A stretch of DNA of 64,000 nt from Dicaeum eximium (GCA_013396995.1 VWZP01009169.1:1736218-1800217); one strand, 5' to 3'. Shown: positions 36,601 through 49,171, counted from the first letter of the stretch. A program made the numbers and translations. The notes: generated from the sequence alone by a model not told the origin.

Positions 36601-39600
36601 GAGGGGTCAGCAGCAGTACAGTGATGCTGACTGTTAGTAAATGCAGGACTGACCAGCATCTCTGAGGACAAGGCTGTGGTTACAACCCCCAGGACAGTTC
36701 CTGACAAAGGGTTCAGCTTTGGTTGTCTCTTGGCCTTCTATTTCATTAATTCTACTGCAGTGTAGCATAAGAGCAACACTGTGAAGGCATCAGTTACATA
36801 TCATGGACAAAACAGCTTCTCATTCACAAGCTGAAATGCAGCAATATCATGAAAGAATCTGGAGGAAGGGAAAGAGGATCTTCTCCTTGATGGCATAATG
36901 GAAGGTAATGAATCTGTGCCTAATGACAAACAGACAGTTGTAATAATTAGAGGAGCCCAAAATGCTGGGGAAGCCTGAAGGTGAAGTGAGAAGGAGAGCT
37001 GGGGAAATGGATTGTAGAGAGGTCATATGCTGCTTTTGTTAAAGGGTGTTAGTGTTCCTGCTGTGCTCTTTGAAGCCTGATGCTTGTAGCAGTATGTGGG
37101 AAATGAGTGATTGGGGTGTCCAATCAAAGGCAGTGCTTTTTTAATTTACTGGTTGTTTTTCTGTGTCTCAAAACAACAAAACCAGTTTGATGTAATGACA
37201 GAATGAGGACTCAAAATAATCTTTACTGATATAAAAAAAAGGCTCTTTTAACCTCAGGGTAACTAACAAGTTTGTTGCATCTCTGAGAATAGTAATGGTG
37301 AAGATTAGGTTGTTTTATTTTACTTAGAGGCCAGCATGCTGAGGCCAGAACCTGCCTGGGACTGACCTCTGTCAATTTATCTAATGGGAAAACAAAAGCA
37401 CCTGGATTTCACTGTTTCTACTTTTCTGTGTAGTCAACCTGAGGTAAAAATGCACAGCTTCCTTAGCAGCAAGGATATTTATCTGCTGCTTACAGCAATC
37501 CAGCCATGAGCATGCAGGTGTCAGGTTTTCTCAAGCCAGGAAAAACTAGGCTCTGAAACATAAGATAGAGGAAAAGGATGAACCTCAGTTGAGCCTGACT
37601 ACCTCATGTTGTATAAAATCAACCATTTGGCTGCTCCCTCTAGCTAGGCAGGAAAAAAGCCACAGTTTAAACTTTTTTGAAATAATGTTTTTGTCTTTTC
37701 TTCCCAGAGTGAAGGAAGTATACAGGTTGGAAGAAATGGACAAGATTTTTGTGAGGTAAGCGATTGCTGCAAATAAAATGTCAGGGCCCACTGAGGTTAT
37801 CAGTCACTGGTGCACAGGAATGGGAAGGATGTTCTGATCCATGCTAGTGGAGTCATGGAGAAAGAGCTGTTAGAGCTCGTGGTGGCTGCTGTTCCTGAGA
37901 TGCTGCTCACTCAGAGCATCATTCTGCTGCATTCTAATGCTGTAGATGGGGTCAATGCACTTCATAACAGCTGGAGTAGTAACAGTGCCTGAGTTTGGGT
38001 GCAGAAGTATCAGTGGCTTCTCAGTGGCTTGAAAGGTCAAGAATTCACAGTTGAAATAGGAGCCCCATTTGGATTAATTATGGTAGCTCATCACAGATTT
38101 TCCACCACAGCACTCAATTTGCAGCCTGATCTAAACAGGTTTCTCTTCTCCTGTCTGGGAAGGCAAAAACCCGAATTTTTCAGGATGCGATGATTTGATC
38201 CTGTCCTGTGCAGTGCTGTCAGTTCTTGCTGTGACACTCTGGAGAAGGGGTGCAGGTGGTGTGATGTGTGTACAAGCACAGTAAAGGAAGAAACACTCTC
38301 TATCACTGCCTTCTCTCAACATTTAGGTTAGAGATGAAAGTCATCAAGAGTTCAGGGGGAATACCCCGGCTGTCCTACACTGGCCGAGATGACCGACACT
38401 TTGTGCCCACAGGACTCTACATTGTACGGACTATGAACGGTAGGAAGAGAGTCCCAACTCCCTCTCAACTTTTCTTTGTCTCTCCAAGTAAAAAGTATTG
38501 ACCAGGCTTGCTTATCTTGTAACTTGGTAAAAAATTAATGGCAATATGCCAATGGCTAGAGATTAAGTGTTTGCATGTAGTGAGGGTAGCTTGGATTTGG
38601 GTGAGGTTTAGGGTGTTATATATAAATTTTTCTGTCGTGGGTTGATTAGCTATCATGTGGGTAATTCCATTTATTTACATGACTGATTACCTTCTTTTTA
38701 ATGAGGTAATTTTTCATCAAGATGTTTTCCTGAAGAATAGGATGTGGAAATACCCTGTTTCAAATTTCAGCTTCTAAATGGAGGGAGAAGGGATTTTTCT
38801 CAGTGAATGGAGAACAGCTTGGGAAGCAGGTTGTCTTGGGAGAAGGAAGGAAAAAGAAGTAATGGAAGGATCACAGTTATTCTTATAGATGCCTCCTCCC
38901 TACTTTTACTGTATGTGTATTTCTTCTGTGATTTTTTTTTATCCCTTTTATTTTCTACCTCTGCTAGATCCCTGGACAATGGCATGCAGCAAAAACTTCA
39001 AGAAGAAATTCTTCTTCAACAAAATGACCAATGTAGCGACATACAACCTCCTTCCTGAAGCTATTGCACCCTTTCAGTGAGTATGAGGCAGAGCTGAGGC
39101 TATGGACGGGTACCTGTCTGCGGGGGTGCGTGTGTGTGTGTGCCTGGGTGTTTGGAAGGCAGCTCAGCAGCGCTATGTCCTGCGGTCGTTTGCAGTGCAA
39201 GCACGGCTGGTCACCAGCAGGGTGTGCTGCAGGAGCCGGCACCTTCCCAGGCTTTCAGGAAAACTGCTGATGTGGAAATCATGGATTTTGCAATTAATGG
39301 CTATGAATAACAAATATCATTAACTTTAGTCTGCTGCAGACAGCAGAATACGAGTTACTGAACCTCCTGCACGCAGGGAAGTAGAAATTGAGCCCAGCAA
39401 CTGCAGTGTGCTGCATCTCTGTACTTAACATGTTTTGTTAGAAGTTGCTAATTTAAAAGCAAATCCCAGTTCATTTAGCCCAGGCTCTGGAATAACCTGT
39501 GGGAAGCTGGGAGCTTTTTGTAAAGAGAGTGAGAGAGAAAAACAGTGGCTCTTTGGGGAAGGATGGAGTGGCTTGTCATTGGACAGTCATTAACATTGTT

Positions 39601-40935
39601 GCTGCTGAAAACCATCTGTACCTACTGAGTACTAGGCTGAGGGCATTACCCAAATACAGCAAATCCTGAGTCTGATGCCTCAGGGCTCCTGAGTAGAGAT
39701 GTTCTGCACTACCACCATTACCCAGGACTGTGCCTCTGAGTGAGAACTTGATATGAAATAGCACCCCTGATTTTCTCACTTTGAACTTCCTTACCTGCCT
39801 TAGAGCAGCACGTTCAAGAATCCTTAAGCCTTTCTTCATGTGGTGAATGGCAGAACAGGTTAAAAGGAGAGGCACATGATGCTTTTTCCCTGTGTGTGTC
39901 AGGATGGGGTTAGTTCTGCCTATATACTCTGAAATAGGCCAGCATGAACCTACAAGAATGGCTGAGGAGGTGGAGGGAGTGCTTGTGTGGGACTCCAGAA
40001 CGGATGTGTTGTGGTTAGTGAGTACTAATATGTCTGTAATTAGCCACTGACATGTGCTCTTGTAGCTGTGCTAGTACTGCTTTGTTAGAACAGAAGCATT
40101 AAATAAGCTATGAATATTAAGTGTCAGTAATTGTACAAAACTAAAGGCTGCTGTGTTGGCAGTAATTAGCAGCTCTGATTTCATTATGGCTGGGACTGTG
40201 TTGATGCAGTGAGGGAGGGCTGTGCTTGATGGATGGAGTGGGAGATGGCATTGTAGGACCAGAACTCTCAGCAGCCAAGCAAGGCTCAGTTATTTCACAT
40301 GAGGGGAAGGAGGGAATGATCCTAGCTGCTTTTGTGCAGTGGGAAGTGCTGTTTGTTTGCAAAGCTCCATAGGACAGCTGTTACTGATTATAGTGGGTAT
40401 GTGGTGAGGAATTAGGTTGCTGCTCCTGGCAGACTTTCTGAATTCTTCATTAAGGTCTTTCCATTGCCTGCAATGACAGTTTCATCCTCTGAGAAACTCA
40501 GGGGGAGGTAGGGTTTTTCCCTAGTGACCTGACTCCTTCCAGCAAATACTGAATTGAATTTGAGTGAAGCTAGAATTAACAAGTTTGTTTCCATGGAAAT
40601 CTCTTAGGCTTGGCTGTTGCTGTACTTTGAGGGCTGTAGAGTTTGTAAGGTGAATGAATGAATGCATTGGTCTTTTCTAAGGCACCTGTTCAGAGTATTT
40701 CTGTGTGACTCCCATAGCAAGGGCAGCTGTCTCTCACTGGGATGGAGGTGTTTTCCTTTCCCTTCCCTGCCAAACTAATCTTACTCCCATCTCTTCCCAC
40801 AGTGTCTGCCATTACAGCCGCCTCTTCTGGGAATGGGGAGAAGGTGTCAAAGTGCACGACTCTCAGAAAAGACAAGATCCAGACAAGCTATCAAAGGAGA
40901 CTGTCCTGTCTTTCATCCAAGCACACTACCCCTAA
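18603..40935 (+). CDS. CMTR1: Cap-specific mRNA (nucleoside-2'-O-)-methyltransferase 1, complete, 23 coding exons
   Basis: CMTR1 is a nuclear enzyme that uses S-adenosylmethionine to methylate the ribose 2'-OH of the first transcribed nucleotide (cap 0 to cap 1), so that cells treat mRNA as self. Exons: 18603-18732, 21975-22117, 22853-23011, 23419-23511, 24244-24315, 25587-25681, 25786-25858, 26056-26254, 28760-28878, 29134-29230, 30444-30576, 31512-31691, 32100-32156, 33113-33170, 33808-33876, 34041-34172, 34665-34787, 35516-35607, 36230-36298, 37708-37755, 38327-38439, 38968-39076, 40803-40935. They sum to 2,496 nt, 831 aa (human 835), with all phases consistent. Order: basic N-terminus MKRRTEPE; acidic Ser patch (SGSDSESDE); G-patch about 92-135; Rossmann methyltransferase about 200-540 with K235, D360, K400; guanylyltransferase-like region about 560-730; WW about 750-785. 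The start is in good context (AAAACATGA) and matches the human N-terminus. Confidence 0.98.
22853..23011 (+). other. CMTR1: CMTR1 G-patch exon
   Basis: This exon encodes residues 92-144, with MGFREGEGLGKYGQGR and the later GRRGFGLTL giving the spaced glycines of a G-patch. In human CMTR1 this region binds and stimulates the helicase DHX15. The preceding exon (21975-22117) encodes a Ser/Asp/Glu patch that in mammals is phosphorylated by CK2 and helps binding to RNA polymerase II; the acidic serines are kept here. Confidence 0.92.
24503..25116 (-). mobile_element. Solo LTR (ERVL-type) with GAGAT target-site duplication, CMTR1 intron
   Basis: The element runs TG...CA over 614 bp and is flanked on both sides by GAGAT (24498-24502 and 25117-25121), a perfect 5-bp target-site duplication. 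Read on the minus strand it begins TGTGCTGGTTTTGG, as in the abundant LTRs of songbird ERVL-type elements, so it lies antisense to CMTR1. No internal retroviral sequence is attached, so it is a solo LTR left by recombination. It sits between the exons ending at 24315 and starting at 25587. Confidence 0.85.
25269..25310. repeat. GT-rich microsatellite
   Basis: Two short GT runs interrupted by TATATATGTGAAA. Simple sequence in a CMTR1 intron. Confidence 0.8.
26636..27065 (-). mobile_element. CR1 LINE 3' portion, antisense, in CMTR1 intron
   Basis: Begins with ATCATAGAATCATAGAAT, the reverse complement of the CR1 3' terminal repeat, then 'gcaagggaccttaaaaatc', 'ctgccacaagaccag' and 'cttctcttctctaggctaaac'. 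At about 430 bp it is the longest CR1 copy here, lying in the intron between exons ending 26254 and starting 28760. Confidence 0.9.
30845..31245 (+). mobile_element. CR1 LINE 3' portion, sense, in CMTR1 intron
   Basis: Shows the CR1 phrases 'gtatcctgggctgcatcc', 'agggagtagactgtgcc', 'tggtgagaccccacctgca', 'gatcttta' and the tail 'gttctgtgattctgtgat'. It sits in the intron between exons ending 30576 and starting 31512, in the same orientation as the gene. Confidence 0.92.
38968..39076 (+). other. CMTR1: CMTR1 WW-domain exon
   Basis: Encodes DPWTMACSKNFKKKFFFNK and runs to LPEAIAPF, followed in the last exon by SRLFWEWGEG. It matches the C-terminal WW-like region of human CMTR1, thought to help contact the polymerase tail. 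The first Trp and the aromatic cluster are kept. Confidence 0.85.
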
Positions 40936-43640
40936 CCCTGCTCTCTTGAGGGTGCAGGGAGGGGCTGAGCCCAGCTTGGATTCTTCAGGGACTGATAGGA
41001 CTGGGAAGGCTCCACAACTTCTATCCTGGTATTTTCCAGAGCTGATTTCCTGGAGATGATCGAACAGAGGGTGGTATGCAGAAGGCACAGGATGAGGCTT
41101 TACCCTGGTAGTGTATATAAGAGTACAGCCCAGGTATCACCTGGTGCCAGAGTACCCGAGGTGATTCCTGGAGCCGAGGCCTAATGTCCTTTTGCCCTGA
41201 CCTACTGCATGCATGAGGCCAAGGGGCTGGCAGCTTTCTTTCCTCCTGTTCAAACATTCAGCAAGGTTTGTGGAGCTCTGTGTATGCCAGAACTCCCCAG
41301 GCTTCTGCTTCTTTTGCAGCGTGGGAAGGAGCAGAGATGTTTTGATAGCAGAGCTGGGCAACAGCACATTGAAGCAGCACTGCATTGCTCCTGGCAGCTG
41401 TCTCCTTGGCCTTGTCAAAGGCTACACTATCCAGTGGAGGGTGTTAAGTCTTTGGCGAGCTGTGGGCAAAAGTTACATATTATTCTTGATGTCTTTAACA
41501 CTTCTGTTTATCAAGGCACTCAGCTAGCCACTGGCAGTTCTTATGTGATGGTTCCCTGTTGGACAAAGACCAGTGCAGGTGATGAGTACAGTTCCTGGCA
41601 CACATCTGATGTGCTCACACCTCTCCAAGCTGCTGTGACAAGGATTTCCCCTCTCCAGGTTAGTGACTGATGCCAAGCCAGCAGCCTGGGGCTAATTTGT
41701 GAAAATGTACCGTGGTTGGTGTATGTGCTTCATGGTACTTCTGAGACCAAGGTGCTTTGATTCTTGGTACTCAACATTATTACCTAAACCTTAAGGGAGG
41801 AAAGTGGATGTGGGAGGGAAGACACAGAAAAGCTAGGGTGCTGAAGTCTCTGGAAGAAATGATGGGAATGTCTACCTTAGTTAAAAATACCCAGGGCTTC
41901 AGTAGAAAGATATCTTGACTTTAACCATGTAGGTTAATCAGAAGCAATCCTGTCCCCTGATTGTGCCCATTGGAAAGGTTACCAGACTTTCCTTTTTAAA
42001 TATCAGAGTGGCTTTGAAATCCTCTGTATCTCATTTGGCTTTGGAACTGCATCTGAGGTGAAGGCACAGAGCCTGGAAACTCTCAGTATGACATTTGTGT
42101 CAAGGCTTCTCCATGCACTTCTGTGCCAGGCTCAAAGTTGGCTTCTGTTGCATGTTTTACCTTCACCTCTGGCCTCCATGGCACTTTGCCAAGTCTTCCA
42201 CATAAATCAGAAGATAACATGTAGTTGAATGCTTTTGGACAAGCAGCAAGATAGTCTCCTTTTTTTGGTTTTGATGTTGTTTTTTTTGTTTTGTTTGTTT
42301 GTTCTTGGCTTGTTTTTAAACACAGACTGGCAGTAGGGAGAAAATTGATTTAGGGGTTTGTCTGAACTGTGCCTTAAGGAAAGCTATAGTTCTAGAATCT
42401 ATAGCAGTTGTTTAGACTCCTTTTCTCCACATCCATATGAATGATTTGAACAAGCCTGTGCAGCAAAACATAGAAATTTTGACTTAGACACAGGTCTGTC
42501 AAAGCAGTTGAAGGACTGCAGGCTTGTTAATGCATCCTCTTGGCTGATCTGTAGACCCTCTACATTTTCAAACATTGGTAAAACATGTATGAAAGAAATG
42601 GTAGCTCTTCCCCCTAAACACTAAGAGGTGTGTCATTGGTAGCTTTGTCTCAGCAAAGGCACTTCCATAAGGGATGGGAAGGAATCTCTCCCAGTGGGCA
42701 ATAACGTACCTCACCCTCTGGTGTGCAGGCCTGTGTACAGTTGGCTTTTTAAACCAACCAGCAATTCGAGTTCTGAGGACCTCCATGGATGCCTTGAGGC
42801 TGTTGCAGTGCCAGCAACGCATGCTGCTCCCTCTGCCAGGCTCCTCTGCGGAGTGTTGTGTCCTCAGCTCAGAGCTTTGACTCCTGTGGGCTGGCAGACA
42901 GAAGAGTGACTAGGAAGTAAACTAGGATCAGTGTAAGCCTTGGAGGGAACAAAAAAAAATGGTCAGTCTGCAGGCTAGCTTTTATGAATGGATATTTTGT
43001 TTACTCAGTTGTCTCTAGTTCCTCATTTTAATTTGCTTTTATTTTTGATGCACTGAACCTTGATTCCAAATCTCTCTTCAAGGCAAGCATGAGCCACCAA
43101 GCTACTTGCTTCCCTGCTAAAGGATTATGTTGGGAAGGGCGGGTGAGGAAGGTCTTGCTGAAGGGAGTGTTTATGTATGTTAATTGCACAATGTATTGTT
43201 ATTAGGCTTTGTATCATTTTGTGTTGACTTCTGTGCTTTTATGTTCTATTACCAATACAGCCCCTTTAGTTCACAGCAGTGCTTCTTTCCTTTGCTTCCC
43301 ACAAAATTTGGGCCAGCAGTGTCAGTGTGGCAACAGAGAAATGCCAGCAGAGTTAAATTATCAAGGCAGTCTCCTTTAAAGGTTTTTGTGGCAAGTTTAG
43401 AGCACTGGAATGAGAGGTCATTACAGGGGACAGTCTCTGGCACTCCAGCATGGGTAGACTCGTGTTCCACTCAAAGAAGTGCATTCCAGGCCACAACAGA
43501 CCACTCACCCACTGCTGAGAGTTCACTGGTGAGGGGCTAAGTGCCTAACCTGGTCCAGGCTTGCCATAGTGAAATGTGTGCCAGTAGGGAGATAGTAAGA
43601 TGAGAATAAAGCAGTGGCTGAGAAACAGGACAGAACAGGA
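40936..43640 (+). other. CMTR1: CMTR1 3' UTR
   Basis: About 2.7 kb between the TAA and the first canonical AATAAA before the opposing CCDC167 end. It contains a poly-T/GT-rich stretch near 42,260-42,305. The 153-codon frame at 41209-41670 lies wholly in this region, resembles nothing known, and is taken as chance. A shorter UTR ending at a non-canonical signal is possible. Confidence 0.6.
43605..43610 (+). terminator. CMTR1: Candidate CMTR1 polyadenylation signal AATAAA
   Basis: AATAAA on the plus strand, with a second at 43659-43664. Cleavage 10-30 nt after the first would end CMTR1 near 43,625-43,640, next to the opposing CCDC167 end. Confidence 0.5.
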
Positions 43641-43693
43641 AAAAAAAAACCCCAACCAAATAAACAAAACAGGAAATTAAAAGGTCAAATGAT

Positions 43694-43722
43694 TTTATTT
43701 AAAGCTCTACAGAAGCTTTATT
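43694..43722 (-). terminator. CCDC167: Candidate CCDC167 polyadenylation signals (two AATAAA, minus strand)
   Basis: TTTATT occurs on the plus strand at 43694-43699 and 43717-43722, giving two AATAAA hexamers on the minus strand about 0.7 kb after the CCDC167 stop. They would place the CCDC167 3' end at about 43,665-43,710. Confidence 0.5.
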
Positions 43723-44426
43723 TCATCTCTGGGAATTGATAGTAAATTGTCTTCTGCAAACTCTGATTCTCAAAGGCACAAAATGGCTACCAAGCTCTGA
43801 TACACTGGAGAGGCAGGCAGATCATCTCACAGCCCAAGCACCCAGATCTTAATGTGGATGCTCCCTACTTGCAGAGATACTACATCCCATCTGCTTTTGT
43901 GGAGGTAGGATTCCTTTGGTCCTGGAAGTCAGGGTGGAGGAGGAAGCATCTTTAGCTAAGCTCTGGGAACATACAAAATCGCAATACCTACAGATTACCC
44001 TTTGCATCAAGAGCTTGGTCCCTTCAGTTTATGACTGTGTCACAGGAGCCAAGGTGTGTATTCCACCTGTCTGCAATCACCTGGCTGCAAGCACCTGTCT
44101 TCAATCACAAAGGTCCTCTTCAAAAGGGAGAATGTATTGTCTTCCTGGATCAGGCTGGATGGTCCTGACTGTGTTTTGGCTAAGATGGTACCACCTTGAG
44201 CTTTGCTTGACCTGATTTCCAAGTGTGCTGTGATTTCTGGTTTGTGTTTGTCTCCTGTCCTCCTCAATTTGCAGAGAAAAATCTTCCCTACAGCAAACTT
44301 GGAGACAATAAACAAGAACAGTAATTTGAAATGCTGATCCTCACCGTTGGGGGAGGCACAATGGTGAGGGGAAGAAGAGCTCCTTGCAGGAGTCATTTGT
44401 TCAGCAGGGAGAATTCTTGAGTGCAA

Positions 44427-47400
44427 TCACATCGTCCAGCAGGCGTAAATAACAGCAATCAGCAATGCCATGGCCACAGCAAGGGCAGCATTCTTGCGAT
44501 TTTCCTTACGAAGCACACTCAGTTCTTTCTCTGGGAAACAAACAAAAGACTTGCCTGTGAAGGTTCTTCATGTTGCAGCTACACCTCCTTTCAAAACTCT
44601 CTTAAAAGCACAAAGCTACCTTGGCCACAGGCAAAAATTTTGGGAGCAGTATGCAAAGCTGCCAACAGGATGTGCTGAGTGGGAAGTAACTACCCAAACT
44701 AGCAGGAACCCTTTCATTTGCTCTTATCCTGACACTTGTGGTAGATGTGCTTGGGAATACTTTAGTGCCAGACCAGTTCCTGCTGGCAAATGACATTGCT
44801 GTAGGCCTCTTTTAAGGACAGACTGAGTCATTAGAATAACTGCTTGTTCCCTAAGAGAATGAAGGAGACAGAAGGGCAGAGAGCTATTTCTACTATCTTC
44901 TAGATATAACAGCCTGGTAGCTTTTTCTAGTGCTAAAATTTAAATACAACTGTGGCCACCTTTGAATGTTGCAGAATCTGTGTTTCCTTACATCTCAGAA
45001 GGATCAGTGTGGAAAAGGTCTGAACCTGGACACTTATTCTGTTGGGGTGTGAAGCTTTTTAGAGATGGGTAAAGCAGGGTGAAGGAAAGCAACCTAAGAA
45101 CCAGAGATACAGAGAGAGGAAGACAGTGGCTACTTCAAGTATGGAGTCTTACCAATCTCCATTTCTGTTTGGTTCCCTTTGCCAGAGATGAGCACCCCAC
45201 TCTTGCTAGTTCTGTTCCACAATAGTTTGCTGGCTGGTACAGGCAAGCAGTGAGGCCTCCAGCCTTACACTGGTATGGCCAAACAGCACTAAATGTGTGG
45301 GAGGCAAGGCTGGGTGTCTGTCCAAAGACAGACTGCTTTTGTTGCCGAGTTGGACTGCACAGGTTACTGTCTCTACAGTTTGCACAAGCAGCCTTCAGCA
45401 GTTCCCCTAGTGGTGTTGGTAATCAAAAGAGACTTTTAGCTGTTCTTCCTGCCCCATTCTTCACCTAATACAAGCATTCTCATGCCAGCACAGACCAATC
45501 TGCTTGAATCTGCAAGGCCACAGAGCAGGTGATAGGGTCACATAACCTCATGCACAGCAGTGCCAGCTTAAACTGATGCTGACAATGCCACTGTCAGCAT
45601 CTGCTGTTCGTGGCCTCAAGTGCATCAGCTGAAATAAGAAAAGATTTAATCAGAGGCCATAGCAGTGATATCACCATTAGGTGAGGCTGTTGCTGCTGTC
45701 TGAGCTGCTGTTGGACTGATCTGCTGATGCCAGCAGGGATGGCTGACTGCTGGCTGGTAAAAGGGTAGCAGCAATTTTCAGTCTTCTGCTGTCTCTAGTG
45801 GTAGGCCCTTAGGGGACAGCTTTCAGTCTGTTTAAAGTAACTGTTAGGCTTTTGGAAACAGTCCTCTAACATGAGTTATGATTACAAATTTGCTGGCCAT
45901 AGCCCAGCTTTCAACCCTCTAGGCCTAAAAGAATACTTGTGCCTCTTTCCCTAGTGTAGCTTTGCTGCTTGCACAGCTGCAGAGTATTGCCAAGCAGATA
46001 ACACACTGATCAATACCAGGAGCCTGAAGATGTGCCAAGCAGCACTTCTAGTGGAATGGAAGTGCTGTCAAGTGTGGTATCTCAGAGAGCCTTGCATTCT
46101 AACTGTCTACAGCAGGACTTGCACCAAGGAAAGACCCTGGCTCTCTAGAAGTGCAGGTGGCACATCAGTGTGAATCACTATGCTCTTGTGCTGAGTGGCC
46201 TCATAAATTGATGCAGTAAGAACCTTCCCTAAGGAAGCTATACTTTGCTACACTCCTGATAGCACTTACCTTCTTGCCTAGCAGGCCTCTACTAGGAAAA
46301 AAAAAGGTTGGGAGGAGGGATGTTAAAAGCTACTCAAGCCAATATGTTAGCTATGATTATCTAAAGACTGGTAATTTGGGGTATGTGGAAGGAACATTTT
46401 CTCCCTTTATTAGCTGATGCTTATTTTTTTCCCTATGGAAGTACAGCTCAAGTAGGAGGATGCAGACTCCTATTATAATATGCTGACTACATTTTCATTA
46501 GTCTAGCTCCCTTTGGTTGAAGCTAAATTCAAAGGCAGAAGTCAGAGGTGGCAGCAGCTTGAAGACAAAGCTAAGCTGCAGCACTGATCCCATCCTGCCC
46601 AGAGGGACCATTTTTAATTAAGCTCTTACCATAGTTGTCAGCTTTGGTCATTAGTAAGTTTCGCTCTCTCTCCAGTGACTTTCTGTAATGAGAAGAGGAG
46701 TTCATTACCTGCGAGGCAGAACACAGCCTGTTTCTTTGCTTACATGATGGAAGAGAGACTGTCCCCACTGCTGGGGATATCTGCTCAGAGGATGAGCCCC
46801 TCACCCCTCCCTGTTGGAAGGGTGACAGTTTAGAATTAACCAGTTGTGCAAGAGAAAGAGATGCAGCATTTTAGGTTATTTTTTCCTTCCCCCTAATTGC
46901 CTCTTATCTCCCTTTCAGGAGAGCAGTGTAGGCAAACAGCTAGAAAGGGCTCTTGGGTCAGTGCCCTACTCCAGTTCCCCCTAGGTGAGGCAGGAAGTTC
47001 TGACACAGCTATGGCATGGGGCAGGGTCCTTATATGCTCTCTGGAGGATCCTGCCCCTCTACCACATTTGGGTTAGTGCTGGAACAGTAGTTCTTCTCAC
47101 CATTTGAAGCTGGGATCCCTTTGTCAGAGGTATCCAATTTACAGAAATTGGTGAGCTCAAGGAAACAAGCTGAATCCAAGCCCAGTACTAACAAGTTAAA
47201 CAACCTGTCATTAGACTAAAGACTCATAAAAACAGTAAAGACTAAGTAAGACCAACCCAGCACTTGTCTTAAACTGCACAAGATGATTAATTAATATACA
47301 GATTAAAATATAAACCCAAAATAGAATTCCTGAAAGCAGCAGTGTTTCCATTATGGCAGTGAGGACACGCTCAGTCCTTTCAGACTGTGCACATAAATAA

Positions 47401-49171
47401 ACATGCACTAACAAATTATCTCCTGGTTCAGAGAAGGCAGAAAGTGTAACAAAGTTTGTTGTTCCCCTTGGGGCACAGCACGAACAACCTGTAGGAGGAA
47501 AGAGATCCAAATCTATGTGTACAGCTAGTTAAGTGTAAGGTAGTACAAGAAAGCAAGCTATGTTGGGAGCAGCAGGAGAGGAAAGGGCTCTTAAAACTGG
47601 GTGGAGAGCAGCCAGGAGGAAGTGAGAAGACTTAGAAGATTTACCAACATGACTGAGCTGCTACTTAGAAATTTGCCTTGTGAAGAGAGTCAAGGGAAGC
47701 TTTGAGAATGAGGCATGAAGAAACCATGACAACTGAACTTCAAAGTGGAAAAGCAGAGCTCCTCTTTGCGTGCTATGCACTGAATCGATAATTTTGATCA
47801 CAGTACCTTCCCTCCAGGGTTTTTCAAAGGGTCTGGAATGGACAATAGAAGTTCTGCTTCTATTTCCATACAAGCTGTAAAATTAATAGAAGGCTGCAAG
47901 AATCCCAGTTCATAATTCTTTGCTCTAGGCCCTATATTTCAGACAGAAACGACCGTATAGCACATCCTGTCAAGTTACCACAACGGTAGGTTTGGTTGTT
48001 GGCCACCTAAGCCCCAGATAAAGAATACACACAGTAAACAAGGAGAATTCAGGCCAGAAAGAGGAACTACAGAGAAGAGGGACAGGAAGAGACAGGACCC
48101 TGTCTAAATATGGATGGGACTATAAAACTCCAGTAAAGGAGGAGCGGGGAGTGCAAAGGAGAGTTTAATAAACAAGTTAAACTAAGCCTGATAAATATCA
48201 GGGGATGGAGACATCACTATTGCTATGATCATTTCTAATGGGGTTCTACAGGATCGTACTGTAGAGCAAACACCAGGATCATCAGGACCACTCCCTGGGC
48301 CTATGACTGAGCTTCCCAGCCCTTTTTTGCTCAAAGCAGAGCAGTAGGATGCTAGTGACCGAAAACCTCAAAAATCTCAAGCAGAGAGATTTGACAATCA
48401 GCTGAGACATCTAAAATTTCTTGCTTCACACTCAAGAGAAACAGCAGGTTCTGCCTATGTCTACTACAAAATCCAGGCCAAAATCCTTGCTTGAGCCCCA
48501 GCTCTGGAAATCAACAACTTCTGCCTCTACAGCAGCCACAGATTTCAGGGGAATTGTCCCTCTTAGCTTTCCCAAGAAAAGCCAGTGAGTTAATGCATCC
48601 CCACATCCAGACACATTAGCAACACAGGCACAAATATTTTCCCTCAGCTGCTTTTGCAGCTGGATCCCTGCCTGGTTTGGCCTCAGTAGTAGTTGCTGCA
48701 CATCTCCCTGATTGAACCCGGGTGGCTTCAGCAAGGCTTGAGCAGCAGCATGCAGAAAACCTTTGCCAGACTCACAGAGCAGGTTTGTAGCAGGCCAGGA
48801 GCCAGGTCTGCAAATGAACAGGCAAGTTTCAGGCACTACTTGTCTGGCTGTGGCACAGGTTGGAGTCAGGCTGTTAATAAGATACAGCTCTCTCTCTATA
48901 TCACTGCACTTCTCACAGAGGCAGGTTCCCCAAGAATGCTCCAAGCTGTGGGAAGAGTCTTGTCATAGGGAAATCACACATTCCCACCCCTTCAAGAGCC
49001 CTTGCTCATCCTACAGCAGGATGACAGCTAAGGTGAAGTACAACACAGAGCTGTGTAAGGAGCTGGTCAGCAATACCTTCCTTCGGGGCTGAGCTTCTCC
49101 CTGCGCAGCTTAAGGTCCACCTCTTCCATGCTCTGTCTGCAGCGTGCCAGCTTCTCCTCCAATCCATCAAT
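44427..49171 (-). CDS. CCDC167: Coiled-coil domain-containing protein 167 (three of four coding exons)
   Basis: A small single-pass membrane protein of poorly known function. Minus-strand coding exons, 5' to 3': 49171-49077, 46682-46630, 44530-44427, all with AG/GT borders and matching phases. They encode 83 residues: IDGLEEKLARCRQSMEEVDL and LSPEGRKSLERERN (coiled coil), then NYEKELSVLRKENRKN, then a hydrophobic anchor (AALAVAMALLIAVIYACW) and TM at the C-terminus before TGA. Human CCDC167 is 97 aa with the same layout, so only about 14 N-terminal residues in exon 1 are missing. The gene lies tail to tail with CMTR1, as in human. The C-terminal hydrophobic segment suggests a tail-anchored protein. 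Confidence 0.94.
44531..46629 (-). other. CCDC167: CCDC167 last intron
   Basis: About 2.1 kb between the exons at 46630-46682 and 44427-44530. I see no additional exon, CR1 end or RNA gene. Short ORFs here look random. Confidence 0.7.
46683..49076 (-). other. CCDC167: CCDC167 middle intron with an unexplained 170-codon ORF
   Basis: About 2.4 kb without recognised repeats. The minus strand has an ATG-to-stop frame of 170 codons at 48944-48432. The protein is Cys- and Leu-rich (for example NICACVANVSGCGDALTHWL) and matches no domain I know. It could be chance, a decayed element, or an alternative exon; nothing at its edges favours one of these. Confidence 0.6.

Noticed and set aside
41209..41670. 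153-codon plus-strand ORF
   Set aside because: Lies entirely in the CMTR1 3' UTR, has no recognisable domain and overlaps another frame of similar length.
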